Source of the DNA: Lolium rigidum
Taxonomy: Eukaryota; Streptophyta; Magnoliopsida; Poales; Poaceae
Length of the DNA: 64,000 bases
Reading direction: 5' to 3'
Assembly (NCBI RefSeq): GCF_022539505.1
Contig: NW_025900948.1
Coordinates: forward strand, 310,001-374,000
Part shown: in pieces, positions 20,714 through 32,841 of the stretch
How positions within the stretch are numbered: position 1 is the stretch's first letter
How the letters are laid out: each line of letters begins with the position of its first letter
Program-made: the position numbers and the translations under genes
Notes under the pieces: generated by a model
What the model was told of the DNA's origin: nothing
The model's input: only the letters and a program-made list of their open reading frames with translations
Database searches by the model: none

Positions 20714-22680
20714 ATGGCACGTTCAAGATCTTCGACATCATCAACCGCAAGCAACACAATGGATCGAGGTAAACAGATCGCTGCTGGTCTTGTCGATTTT
20801 GTTCCTCACCCACCCTCCCGTTTGGATGCATATGCGTATCTGGCGGAGCCTATGGAGATGACGTTCGGAAGGTTTCACTTTCGCGTCGAGAAGGAAGGAT
20901 CGTATCGTGTCGAGGTTCCGATTTCGTCGGGATCATCGAAGGTCGATTCCGATTTTTCAAGCTATGCGTCGTCAACCGAGTCAGGAGAAGAAGAAACTTC
21001 GGCGACACGCTACATCAGCACCAGAACAAGAGAGAAACTCGACAAGATCTTCAACGACATGTCGTTTGAGTCATCTGCGGACTCATATATAAGCGATGGC
21101 TCAAGCGATGTCGACAGCTATGACTTCATCGACAAATCTATCACAGTGGGCAAGGTCTTCATCAATCTAAACAATGATGCCACCAAACCCAACATAGATC
21201 TGAGTACAAAGTATCATCAGATTTATGCCATTGAAGATCAAGAGGAAACATCTGAGGCTTTCGACGATCTGGGAAATCCATACGTCGATCCCTCCAATCT
21301 GCGACAAGGCCTGGGCAATAAATACGTCGGGCCAGAGCCGCGAGATAGAGTCCAACTTTCACAAACAGCGTGGGACAGAGCCGCGAGAGCTATGAACGGT
21401 ACAGAACCAATGGCTACCACAGCCACACCAGAGGAATTACAAGCATATCAATATAGGCTCGCACGAGCTGCCAGGGAATTGGAAAAACAGACAGCTGAGT
21501 TGAACAGGAGGAAGGAGGCAGCTTCTGCATCCAGCAGGAGAAGGGCAGATCTAAGTCGACAATCGAGAACTACGGGTGATAGCCACAGGGAGGCGCGGAA
21601 TAGAGCAAGATCAAGGCTGCAACATATACCCGAAGCAGAAAGAGAGCACTTGGTCCAAAACCTCGACATGTCCTTCATGTCGATAGATACAAGAGGAAAC
21701 ATCATCCCTAAGACACCAGAGGCTGGGTATATGGCGACACATGCTTTTATCCTTGCATCTAAACCACCTCCAGGTGATCCAAGGGAAACACTGTACAATA
21801 TGGCGGTAGCAGGAGTTGGAGCTATGGGGACAGCGTTTGTATCAACGCCTCCCGAAGGAACGGCAAGGCAAAATAGTCCACGACCTGCAGCAGCAACAGC
21901 GGCAGCACCTGAAGGACCAAGTGGAGCAAGAGATACAGCAGCACAAGCAAGGGTCGACAGAGCGCGGCAAAGCAGAAGGGATCATCGGCAATCTCCAGAA
22001 CTTAACGACGAGGATATGTGCGGCTTACCATGCTTCACGAGGAGAGTCCGAAAAACTCGAGTCCCCTCAGGATTCAAGTTACCCGATAATTTCAAGAAGT
22101 TCGACGGCCTCCAAGATCCAGAGGATTGGCTAGTCGACTATTTGGAGACGGTGAAGCTGACAGGAGGAACCAGGGCAACAGCTATGCAAAGCATCCAGGT
22201 ACATTTGAGTGGAGCCGCACGATCTTGGATAAAGAAACTCGCTCCAGGATCCATCGACAGCTGGGAAAGTTTCGAGGATGTGTTCGTCAAGAACTTCAGA
22301 TCCACGTGCAAAAAACCCGCGTCGTTAGAGGAGTTGAGAGCATGTCGACAAAAGCCAGATGAGCCAATGAGAAAGTACATCCAAAGGTGGAATATCATCA
22401 AAAACTCGGCAGAAAATATATCTGACGAGAGAGCAATAGATGCGTTTGTCGCAGGAGTCAGGCGTGGAGATTTTGTCGAGGATTTGGGAAGGACCAATCC
22501 AAAGACAGTATCCGCGTTAATGGAGATAGCAAATAAATGGGCAGATGGAGAAGACGCTGTCCATAACAAACGGCACAGGTCGCCAGAGGAGGACCGTGGT
22601 CGAAACTATCAACCGAGGCAAAGATTTCCTCGGCGATGCGGAACTATGACGCTCCGGGACAAATTTCGGCAGGTTTTTGG
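20714..22680 (+). pseudogene. gag of the Tat element
   Basis: The ATG at 20714 opens a frame of more than 640 residues. The N-terminal part is Ser/Asp-rich and unstructured. Around residues 230-300 it is Arg/Glu-rich. A Retrotrans_gag (capsid) domain covers about residues 455-590 (FKLPDNFKKFDG, LSGAARSW, FEDVFVKNFR, MRKYIQRW). The frame is lost near 22650-22680 in a T-rich stretch, after which the Gag C-terminus and protease continue in another frame. It would form the particle that packages the RNA; with the break, only Gag truncated near the end of the capsid region could be made. Confidence 0.85.
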
Positions 22681-23815
22681 ACAAATACGAGGAGGAAGCA
22701 ACGAGAGATGATTACCGGAGAAGCAATGAACAGCGAGGTGATAATAGGGATGATTCACGCAACGGGCAAAGTAGCGGGCCTAGGTTTCCAAGACCTTTCG
22801 TGTCCCCTGAAGAGATGATGAATGGACCGTGCCAGATGCACTTTTTCCTCGACAGCAACGGTAAAAGACAGTCAGGGCACTTGCAGAAAGACTGTCGAAA
22901 TTTTCAGGCAATGTTGCGGTATGCAGAAAACGCTAACGCGCGGGCAGCACAGAGAAATCCTCGAGAACCCAGAAGCGAGATTCACTTGCCGCCTCCTCCC
23001 GCGATTACAGACGACAATCGGCATCAGCTCAGAATAGCGGCAGCACCTGCACCACCACCTTATGTTGATCCTAACTCCAATGGAGCAGTGTCGATGATTC
23101 AGAAGGGAAGGCCATCCAATAGAGCTCAGAAAGTAATCTCACGACAAGTGTTTATGGCAGAAAAAATGCCTCCACCAACTGTCGAGTATCTTAATTGGTC
23201 AGGGCAAGATATTGGGTTCACCATAGCAGATCATCCGCAACAAGTTCCTCGACCAGGGCAGTCAGCACTTATTCTACCAGCAGTTATTGCAGGGTTTGAC
23301 GTCTCTCGAGTGTTCATAGACGGCGGTAGCAGCTTAAACCTCATGTATGCAGATACATTGAGGAAGATGAACATATCCTTAGCGAACCTAAAGCCAACAG
23401 ACACAAGGTTCCACGGTATCACACCAGAGAAGCCAAATTATCCACTGGGAAAAATCAACCTCGACGTTCAGTTTGGAACCCGAGAGAATTATAGAATCGA
23501 GAGGCTGGAATTTGAAGTCGTAGATTTTCCGTCGCAGTACCACGCTTTGTTGGGACGACCAGCATACGCTAGATTTATGGCAGTGCCACATTACACATAC
23601 CTGTTGTGGAGGCTACCTGGACCAAAGGGACCAATCACAGTAAAAGGAAGCTTTGCCTTAGCCGATAAGTGCGACAAGGATTTCCACCGGTTGTCAGAAA
23701 CTTTCGGGATGCAAGCTGAGTACTTGGCGTCAAAAAGCATGACTGATTACGACGTACCGCCGGACGTTGGAAGGCCAAACAAAGAATCAACTTTCGATAC
23801 GAGAAAAATTCAAAA
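22677..23815 (+). pseudogene. gag C-terminus and protease of the Tat element
   Basis: In the second frame, a short Cys/His region (CQMHFFL.. HLQKDC) is followed by a retropepsin-like domain with the active-site motif FIDGGSSLNLMY (around 23312-23345), where Tat-type proteases carry DGGSS in place of the canonical DSG or DTG. The frame is left near 23815, 5' of the reverse transcriptase. Confidence 0.8.
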
Positions 23816-26800
23816 GAGGTGCGGATTCACCCGACGGACCCAAAAAGACGACATCTATCGCAAACGACATGGATATCGCATAGGAAAGCGCGCTCGTCGA
23901 GTTCCTCCGTGAGCACCGGAAAATCTTCGCATGGTGTCCAGCTGACATGCCAGGAGTACCCAGGGAACTTGCCGAGCACCACCTAAACTTGGATCCACTA
24001 GCGAGACCAATCAAACAACCTTTGCGGCGTTTTTCGGAACCAAACCGCAAAGCCATGCTATCCGAAATAAATCGACTCGAGGAGGCTGGTTTTATCAAAG
24101 AGATATCTACAGAAGCTACATGGGTAGCTAACCCAGTGATGGTGCCGAAGAAACACACGGTAGTCCTTCGCATGTGCGTCGACTTTACGTGTCTCAATAA
24201 ACATTGTCCTAAGGATCACTTTCCCCTCCCAAGGATCGATCAAATCATCGACTCCACGGCAGGCTGTGAACGTCTTTCCTTTCTGGATGCATACTCTGGT
24301 TATAACCAGATCAGATTAAAAGAAGATGATGAAGCCAAAACAGCGTTTATTACACCTTACGGCGTGTTCTGCTACAAGACAATGCCCTTCGGTCTAAAAA
24401 ATGCGGGAGCAACATATCAGAGGATGATGCAGAAGTGTTTAGCAACACAGATCGGGAAAAACGTGCAAGTATACATCGATGATGTCGTCATAACGTCAAA
24501 AAAGGGGGCAACGCTGATCGAGGATCTCAAAGAAACTTTTGACAACCTCGACAAATTCTGCCTAAAGTTGAACCCGACGAAGTGTTCTTTCGGTGTCCCA
24601 GCAGGAGAACTCCTGGGGTTCCTAGTCTCAGCAAGAGGGATTGAAGCAAATCCCGACAAAATACAAGCTATAGTAACAATGAGGAAGCCAACAAAGTTGA
24701 AAGAGATACAGCAGCTAACTGGGCGAGTCGCAGCATTGAGCAGATTCGTCGCCAGGCTAGGAGAAAAAGCGTTACCATTTTACGCTTTGATAAAGCAAGG
24801 AGATAAATTCCAATGGAACGAAGAGGCCGATAGAGCCTTCGAGGATTTGAAACGCAAAATTTCGACACCACCAATTTTGGTGGCACCAAAGGAAAAGGAA
24901 CCTCTCCTGCTGTATATTGCAGCCACACCTCAAGTGGTTAGCACGGTGCTAGTAGTCGAAAGAGAAGAAGAAGGCAAAATCCATGGAGTGCAGAGGCCAG
25001 TATACTTCGTGAGCGAAGTTCTGTCGCCCTCAAAACAAAGGTACCCTCAGTACCAAAAGCTAGCATATGGAGTGTTCACAACAGCACGAAAATTGCGCCA
25101 CTATTTTTCGGCACATCCGATCATAGTGGTCAATGAAGCTCCCTTGTCAAATATACTAAACAATCCAGAAGCTACGGGTCGTGTCTCCCTTTGGGGAATA
25201 GAACTTTCCCCTCGGGACATCACGTATGAAAAAAGAAAAGCAATCAAGTCGCAAGTTTTGCCAGATTTCATCGCAGAGTGGATGGAGCTGCAAAACACAG
25301 GACCTCCAGACTTGTCGAGAACCTGGACCATGAACTTTGATGGGTCCAAAAGACTAGAAGGGGCTGGCGCAGGAGTAGTGCTCATATCACCTGAAGGCGA
25401 TAAGTTGAAGTACATCCTTCGGATGACGTTCCCTAACGCATCTAACAATGAAGCAGAATATGAGGCTCTCATACACGGGATGAAGATGGCGAAAGCCTGC
25501 GGTGCAACTCGACTAAAAATCTTTGGCGACTCACAACTGGTGGCTCAGCAAGTTATGAACCAATGTGACGCAGTCAATGATAGCATGATGGCATACAAGG
25601 AGGTGTACAACGAGCTCGAGAAGTTGTTCGATGGATGCGAAGTAAATCATATTAGTAGATTGAGCAACGACGAAGCCGACGTTCTTGCAAATATCGGGTC
25701 GCAATGCCTTGCGGTCCCGCCAGGTGTATTCTGGGAAGAGATAACAGAGAGATCCACCAAATCAACAAAGTCAAAAAAGAAGGAGAAGAAACCCTCGGGG
25801 GCTACCAAGGAAGAGCAAGAGGAAGAAGAAGAAGAACAAGACCTGGTCATGGTGATACAGATACCATGGATGCAGACGTTCATATCATACATCCTCAGGA
25901 AAGAAATACCCGATGATCCAGTCGAGGCAAGGCGAATAATTCGACGCTCCAAAGCCTTCACGGTAGTCAAAGGGGAATTATACAAGCGGAGTATTTCAGG
26001 CGTCCTGCAAAGGTGTGTCACACCCGAAGAAGGAAGAATAATTCTGAAGGATGTACACGAAGGAATCTGTGGCCACCACGCAAGTAGTCGAGCTATTGCA
26101 GCCAAGGTTTTTCGGGCAGGATTCTACTGGTTGACAGCAATCGAGGACGCTAAGGAAATAGTAAGAACTTGCGACGCGTGTCAAAGGTTTGCCGCAAAAC
26201 CCCACTCTCCAGCAGCAGAACTAGCACCAATACCATTGTCATGGCCCTTTGCCCAATGGGGACTTGATATGGTAGGCAAGTTACACAAATCCTGGCCAGG
26301 AGGAAAGGAGTATATGCTAGTAGCTGTCGACAAATTTACAAAGTGGATAGAAGCGAAGCCGATAAATTCACCAGACGGAGCATCTGCAGTAAAATTCGTA
26401 AAAGGCCTCGTCTTCAGATTTGGAGTACCCCACAGCATCGTCACAGACAATGGCAGTAACTTCACATCCAACGAATTCAAAGATTATTGCAAGGAAGTAG
26501 GTATCAAGCTGCACTTTGCATCAGTTGCACATCCTCAAACCAATGGGCAAGTCGAGAAAGCCAATGGCATCATTTGCAACGGCATCAAGAAACGCCTGTT
26601 AGGACCACTGGAAAAAGCTCGGCATACCTGGCCAGAAGAACTACCAAGCGTGTTGTGGAGCATCCGAACAACACCAAACACAGCAACACAGGAAACTCCG
26701 TTTTTCCTGGTTCATGGAGCAGAAGCAGTATTACCAATCGAGATAGAGCACAACTCTCCACGTGTCGTGGAATATGACGAAGAAGTGTCGAGAAAAGCGC

Positions 26801-27102
26801 TAGAAGATGACGTCGACGCACTTGATGAAGCTCGAGATGAAGTACTATCTCGGGTAACCAAATATCAACAGGACCTGAAGAATTACCACAGTCGACGTTT
26901 GCGGCCGAGGTCTTTTCAGGTGGGAGACCTAGTTCTTCGGCTCACGCAAAAAAGTCATGAAAAACTCGAGTCACCATGGCTTGGCCCTTACATCGTCACA
27001 GAAGTAATCGGAGGAAGAGCATACAGAATAAAGGACAAGAAGACAGGGGTGGAGGAGCAAAACCCTTGGAACGTGGCGCAACTCAGGCGTTTCTATGCCT
27101 AG
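23816..27102 (+). pseudogene. pol (RT, two RNases H, integrase) of the Tat element
   Basis: In the third frame a TAG at 23881-23883 interrupts the region before the reverse transcriptase. After it the frame is open for 1051 residues. RT: CVDFTCLNKHCPKDHFPLPR, SFLDAYSGYNQI and the catalytic YIDDVV (about 24472). A first RNase H follows (PVYFVSEVLSPSKQRYP), then an archaeal-type RNase H (MNFDGSKRLEGAGAG, NNEAEYEAL, DSQLV, about 25330-25700), which marks the Tat lineage. Integrase: HHCC zinc finger (26050-26190, CDACQRF) and the core with WGLDMV, TDNGSNF and VEKANG as the D, D, E positions. The end is GPYIVTEVIGGRAYRIKD. Catalytic residues are intact, but the stop and upstream frameshifts prevent a normal polyprotein. 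Confidence 0.9.
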
Positions 27103-27584
27103 AGCTGAAATACAGTCCTTATGAAACTTCAATATACTGAAACGCCCGCGAGTTTTCAGACGCACTCTTTTCCTTTTTCGGGGCACCGAGTGGGGCCGGA
27201 GAAGGTTTTTAATGAGGCGGGCTCGCGGTGCTGCAATATAATAAAGATAGTATCAATATAACCTTTCTTCCTTATCGACACGATCAAAGTCTCTGCTCCG
27301 ACGAATTTCAATATAGTTCATCGACAAAAGAAAAGCCTTGCCTTGGTATTAAAATACCTCGTGAGTCAATAAAAATACAAAATAGTACTCAATAAAAAAG
27401 CTCGGGGGCTCATATTCGCCATAAATATATAAATGCCTTGGTTCAAAACCTCGCAAATATACAAATATAGTAAAGAGTCACCGAGACACTCGGGGGCTAG
27501 ACAAACATAGAAATATAGTGGTTGCTTCACAATATAATCATAGTCATGGGTTACAAAAAAGAAATATCTACAAGAGGAAAATAA
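27103..27584. other. non-coding spacer after pol
   Basis: No gene. It contains two internal copies of the polypurine-tract core CTCGGGGGCT (27401-27410 and 27489-27498). Confidence 0.6.
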
Positions 27585-28572
27585 CTAGTCTTGATTCAAT
27601 ATGTCATCAAGAGTAACTCTGTTTTCTTCAGGAGCAGCGCCAAGAAAATCGGCATAATGGCCATCGGCAAAAAAGTCGGCGTCCATCCGAAGAAGGTCCT
27701 CAATCATTTCTTCGGCTACAGGCGTAACCTTCGTGTTAATCCTATCAACACCAACTCTTCGACGTTTTACCTTTTGATGAACTTTCGCGACAACTTGGGT
27801 AAGGTCAAGATTTGAGTGGCAGATCTGGAGCATGATAAGAGCAAATCTGGCGCCAGCTACCAGTTGAGCTTTGACAAAATCATGGATACTGCCAGCATCC
27901 TTGAATCTTTCCATCAATTCAGGGAGAGTTTTTGGTTGGACGTTCCGAGGAAACATGGAGTTGTAAACCATGGACAAGGTCTTGGTACAGAAGTCAAGGA
28001 AATCGCGAGTTTGAGAGGTGCGATCTTGGAATCTGACAATTTGTCGGGTCCTCTCTGGGGTAGCCCAAAACAAAGAACCATGGTCCAGGGAAAGGTTAAC
28101 AAGGAGGTTCGTCCTAGCATTTACCCTCTCTTCCTCGGCAGCAAGCATCGGTAAAGGAACCTATCAAAACAACGAAGGGGAAACCTTTAAGAGACATAGC
28201 ATGAAGATGAAAGATATCGGAGGATGAAGCAAGCATACCCGACATATCTGCACTGGCTTCATTCATTAATTCGAGCATGAAATTTTCTCGAGTGGTCGCC
28301 TTTTCAGCCTCGGAAGCAGCAATTTCCTTAGCAGCCACGGCCTCGCGAGCTTGCTGAAGAGCAACTTTTTCGGCTTCAGATGACTTACGAGATTGCTCCA
28401 TCATCACAAGTGTTTGCTTCTTCGCATACTGAAGTTGCTGTCGAAGCTCATCCAGTTCTTGCGACAAGGTATCGTCGACAGGTGCAGTATCAGCAAAAGT
28501 TCTCCTCGCGCGAGAAGAAGAAGGCGAAACATTGGAAGGAGCGGAAGATGGAGTATAGTTATCAAATATCAA
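27585..28572 (-). pseudogene. downstream antisense exons (7-8) with a one-base frameshift
   Basis: Minus strand. An exon from about 28572 to 28239 (coiled-coil type: LSQELDELRQQLQYAKKQ, EKVALQQAREAVAAKEIAAS) is joined by a GT-AG intron to 28160-27585, which ends in TAG. Exon 8 starts SFTDA and then loses frame by one extra T near 28145. After it the frame reads LAAEEERVNARTNLLVNLSL to the stop. The domain with TLSMVYNSMFPRN resembles the last exon of the upstream antisense gene (ALFPYFFPKK), so these exons are either the rest of that gene, reached by a weak donor just before its stop (GAG-GTCTAG, phase 0), or a second, related gene. Confidence 0.45.
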
Positions 28573-28740
28573 CTGAAATTTAAACAAGACAACATCAAAC
28601 AACAAGCAAAGATAGAGTTTTCATTAATCTCTTGGAATAATTACAAGGGCATTACAGTGGAGCTAAGGAAGTACGTGTCGCCAAATGACTACTTTGGCGA
28701 CAAGAGCAAAAGAAACAGAAAGAAAAACAGAGACATGCAA

Positions 28741-31474
28741 CTAGACCTCCGGCCTTGACGAGCTAGGAGTCGACGCTGGTTTAATCCCGAGATAGGCCAA
28801 GATCTTCTTTGTGTTGGGCTTGGCTGCCTTAATCAGCGACTTCCACCTTGATTGCTCTATCTGCTCGGTGTCGCCAACTTTCATCCAGTCAATAGTCTGT
28901 TGACTGTCAGCAACCAACACGACAGTGTTCTCAACGGCAACCTTCATATTTTCTTGGCGCATCTTCAGTCCAAGGTCTTCCGGTGAATTGAACATCTTGG
29001 CAAGGTTAAGGAAAGTCGCGAGCTCCTCTTTCTTCGGGAAGAAGTAGGGGAACAATGCCGACAATACTGCGTTAGCATTCGACACACCTTCACGAATCTC
29101 GGACCCATGAAGCTCCAGATAGGAAAGTGCGTCAAGGAGCGGGTCATCGACAGGATTCGTCAGATCAAAATCCTGGTTTGTTTGGGCTGTCAAGGAAACA
29201 AAGCATTAGTCAAAAGATAAGAAACAACGATTCTCATAAAAATAGAAGGGATCAGCAAAATTACTGAAAGTGCGGCGACTTTGAGTTTTCAGGCGCTTGA
29301 GGATTCCTTGTTCACGAGAAGCTTGCGCAGCTTTGTGCTCGTTTAAAGCAGATGTAGCATCCTCAAGTTTTTTCTGCAGTTCCTCGATACCAGCAGCTTT
29401 TGCCTTGGCTTCATCAGCTTCGGCCTTGGCTTCGCTAGCAGCGAGTTCGGTTTTCTTGCGAGCCGCTTCACTTTGCTCAAGTTTTTGAGCAAGTGCGTCG
29501 GCACGTTTGTTGGCCTCTGCAAGTTTCTCTGTCGAGATATAAAAAAAAAAGAGAGAAGAAAGATCAAAAATCGCGACAAGCAACAGGAGCAAAAAGTCAA
29601 GGAAAAATGGCAAGTTTAAAGGTCGTTACCTTCGGCTCTGTTAGCATATTCACGGTACCAAATAAATTGGGAGCCGATGCGGAGAAGATCTTTGATCATA
29701 GGCTATTCAAGGTGAACACAGCAAGAGAAACATCGGCATGAAAAAGAGAGAAGGCGTAAAAAAAAGCAAAATAAGGAAAATATAGATGTCGACAAGCTTA
29801 CATCATCCAAGAGCAGAGTCGACGAACTGCCCAACTGAGGGGCAGGTTCAACAATCTTTTCAACCCTTGTCCTTTTTGGTGAAGGATCAAGGGGGCTTGA
29901 TGGTGGAGTAGTGGTGACGACGTTTTGTTGAGGAGGCGAGGTTTCTTCTCCTTCAACTAGCGTGTCTGAGGCAAGTACAGTACGTGACGTGCTTGTCCGA
30001 GGAGCCACGTCAGTAGTTGGTACTTCTTCCTCGTCATCACTGTTGATCAAAAAATCGGCAGCATAAAAAGCAAGACAAGATAAATATTTCGAGTACAAAA
30101 ATAGGGAGAAATAAAGACGACTTACGAGCTGACGAGGGATTCAATATAAGGATCATAAGCTGCCTTCGGATGAGAAGGAACAACTTCTTCAGCCTTAGAG
30201 GTGCCAGAATCCTCGGCATCATTCCTTTTCCTTTTGATCCTTGGAGAAACAGCAGGAGGAAGGGATTGCGTCGACTCACTGGCTTCAGACTCAATTTCTT
30301 TTTCACGAGAAGCCGCAGATTTGTGAGAACCCGCGACTTCACTTTCGGGAATAGAAGAACCTTGAATATCTTCGGCAACGATGGCCTGTTCTTCGACTTC
30401 TCCACCCTCAAGAAGAGGAGGAAGGGAAGTCATAGTAGGATGGTTCTGTAAAAAATAGCGACAAAAGGAAAATTAAAGAGATGACAATACAATGAGATGC
30501 AGAGAAAGTGCGGAACAAGATAAAAACTCGGGAAGACAAAATACCTCGGGGAGTGGATTGGCGGAGCTGTATGGTTCCACGTGACAAGAGGAAGGAATAG
30601 GGTCCTTGCCCAGGCGAGAAAGTCTTCGAATCAACTTCTCCAAGTCCTTTGAGGAAAGATCACTGGAGATTCTGTTGGCGTCATTTTCGCCAGAGTACGT
30701 CCAAAGGGGATTTTTGCGAGCCTGAAGAGGCTGCACCCTAATCCTAAGGAAGTAGGCAGTGATTTGAACACCAGACAGCTCTTTGCCTCGAGTGTTTTGC
30801 AGCTGATGAATACGAGACATGAGTGCCTCTGTCGCCTTTTTCTCTTCTTCGGAAGCTTCGGCATCCCAGGAGCGGCGGCGCTGGATTCTGGCACTTCCGT
30901 CGAAAGGAATTATGTTGTGTTCAATGGAGTTGGCGCTTTCTTCGTGAATGTAGAGCCACTTTTTTCGCCATCCTTGGACAGAATCAGGAAATTTGACGTC
31001 GAAATAATCGACATCAGTACGAACACAGATAACAACGCCACCTATGTTATAAGTGACGTTGTGGGAGCCATTGCGGCGGAGGCAGAAAATGCGTTTCCAC
31101 AGAGCCCAATTGGGAGGGATTCCGAGGAAGCATTCGCAAAGTGTGATGAAAATAGAAATGTGAAGGATGGAATTGGGGGTCAACTGGTGCAGTTGAATCC
31201 CATAAACGAAAAGAAGGCCGCGGAGGGAATCGTGAATTGGGGCCGAAAGGCCGCGGATGAGGTGATCAACAAAACTAACCCGGTACTCCATTGGAGGCTT
31301 GGGGTAGCTTTCTTCGCTGGGAAAGCGGATGGCGTCCTCCTTCTTCATGAGGCCAAGCCTCTTCAGCATGTTGGTGTCCTGGTTGGAGATTTTGGATCTC
31401 TCCCACTCAAGATCCTCGGCGGCCATCTTGGATTCCGGAGTACTGTGGCGAGTGAGTCGCGTGCGCGGTGGCAT
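28741..31474 (-). CDS. spliced antisense gene inside the Tat element (putative gypsy-type transposon protein)
   Basis: Six minus-strand exons fit together with matching phases: 31474-30545, 30445-30126, 30039-29802, 29702-29630, 29528-29265 and 29186-28741. All five introns (about 71-101 bp) are GT-AG. The joined frame is open for 756 residues. ATG 31474 is the first start codon after a TATA box at 31603-31612. Exon 1 has the domain annotated in plants as putative gypsy-type transposon (Transposase_28 type: VSFVDHLIRGLSAPIHDSLR, FLGIPPNWALWKRIFCL). Then come an acidic linker with basic clusters (RIKRKRND, SPKRTRVEK), the conserved exon PMIKDLLRIGSQF, a coiled coil (EEKLAEANKRADALAQKLE) and a C-terminal domain (ALFPYFFPKKEELATF). 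Antisense ORFs of this kind are known in Tat elements. Function is unknown; nuclear location and oligomerisation are inferred. Confidence 0.8.
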
Positions 31475-31602
31475 CAACGACAATGGGCAGAGCAATGCTC
31501 GTGAGTGCGGAAGATCAGAGAGAGTTGGGCGCAAGGGAAGTTTTTGCGAAGAGGAACAGATGAGCGGCGCAAGCGAGGGGATGAACGGAGGTTGAAGAAA
31601 GG

Positions 31603-31612
31603 TTTATATAAG
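31603..31612 (-). promoter_or_regulatory. TATA box of the antisense gene
   Basis: CTTATATAAA on the minus strand, about 130 bp upstream of the ATG. No other ATG lies between, so a 5' leader of about 100 nt is expected. Confidence 0.55.
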
Positions 31613-31649
31613 AATCGGGTGAAGCAGTGTGCCGTTGGATGAAGAAATC

Positions 31650-32827
31650 ATGTGGTGAGAAAAGATTTTCTAGATACAAGGGTAAAGAGGTATTTTTACT
31701 GAGATAGGCGTTACCGTACGTGCGCCGGAAAAGCGGAGGACGTGTGTCCCCCACTTGCACGACGTGTCAACGTGGTGGAAGCAATGGACCCACAGGGCAG
31801 AAAAATCACGACTATTCAACAGGGATGAAGTAAATTTGATTAAGGGAAGCATGTCGACAAGGAAAATAAAAGAAGATTGGCGACAGGGAGAATTATTAAA
31901 TACTTCGGGAGCCTTTGATCAAATACAAGTTTTTGCCCAAATGCTCGGGGGCTACTTCGACAAAAAGTAAAATTTCGAGTATGGCAATATAGAAATTGCG
32001 GGAGCCTACAACCAAGCACAAGTCCTTGGCTGTAGCCTCGGGGGCTACTCCCATCGGGAGCGCTGTTCGCGCACCCGAGAGATAAAAAAAGAAGAAAGAG
32101 ATCATATTGGGAAATAATGACAATATAGCGACAAGGTGGACTAAAATGTTGAGCCTACAACCAAGCACAAGTTCTTGGTTGTAGCCTCGGGGGCTACTCC
32201 CATCGGGAACGCTGTTCGCGTGCCCGATGAAATTAACAAAGGAAAAATAGAAAAGCAAGAGAGTATATTTCGAGTTATAATTAACTCTACATATACTCCC
32301 ATCGGGAGAGCAATATAAGTCATATTTGACTCGATAAAATGTGCCATTCCAACAGCCGGAAAAGCACTCGACAATATATTCTCAGAACGCCGAAGTTGCG
32401 ATCAATTTCTGAATGCCGCAAATTTGCGAAGGTAAGACCCCAGATCCATTCTGCTGGGCGTGGCATCGCCAAAGACTGCGCTCTGCTACCTTTATCCGTA
32501 TCAACAGATACGAAGAAAAATCCTAACGGACGCGTTAGGTACCCGATAAATTTGACTGGGACTCGACAGAATGGTAAGACCTTAAGCGGCACTCGTCGAA
32601 GTTTACACCAGTATCCCGAGATCATGTCCAGGGACGTGATTTTGAAGTAGGTTTTTGCGGATTGCCACTAGAGCAGTTAACTAGTACCTGATCCGTCAGA
32701 TGAACTAGCCCCAACTACCATTATCCCTGTACAATATAGAATTTTATGTGAAGAAATATAAAAAAGTTGAAGCTTTCGAATAAAAATAAACAGTGGAGAT
32801 TTTCCCTGATTCTACGATTCAAGCAAA
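31650..32827. other. 3' non-coding region of the Tat element with repeated polypurine-like blocks
   Basis: No gene is supported on either strand. Two copies of a block of about 70 bp (about 31999-32070 and 32149-32220) share GCCTACAACCAAGCACAAGT, CTCGGGGGCTACTCCCATCG and GCTGTTCGCG. A third, diverged copy lies at about 31905-31960. The G-run core matches the true polypurine tract. Confidence 0.7.
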
Positions 32828-32841
32828 ATCTCGGGGGCTAC
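32828..32841 (+). other. polypurine tract of the Tat element
   Basis: ATCTCGGGGGCTAC directly before the 3' LTR. Confidence 0.75.

Noticed and set aside
23881..23883. TAG before reverse transcriptase as programmed readthrough
   Set aside because: It lies with a nearby frameshift and no supporting context. Simple decay is more likely.
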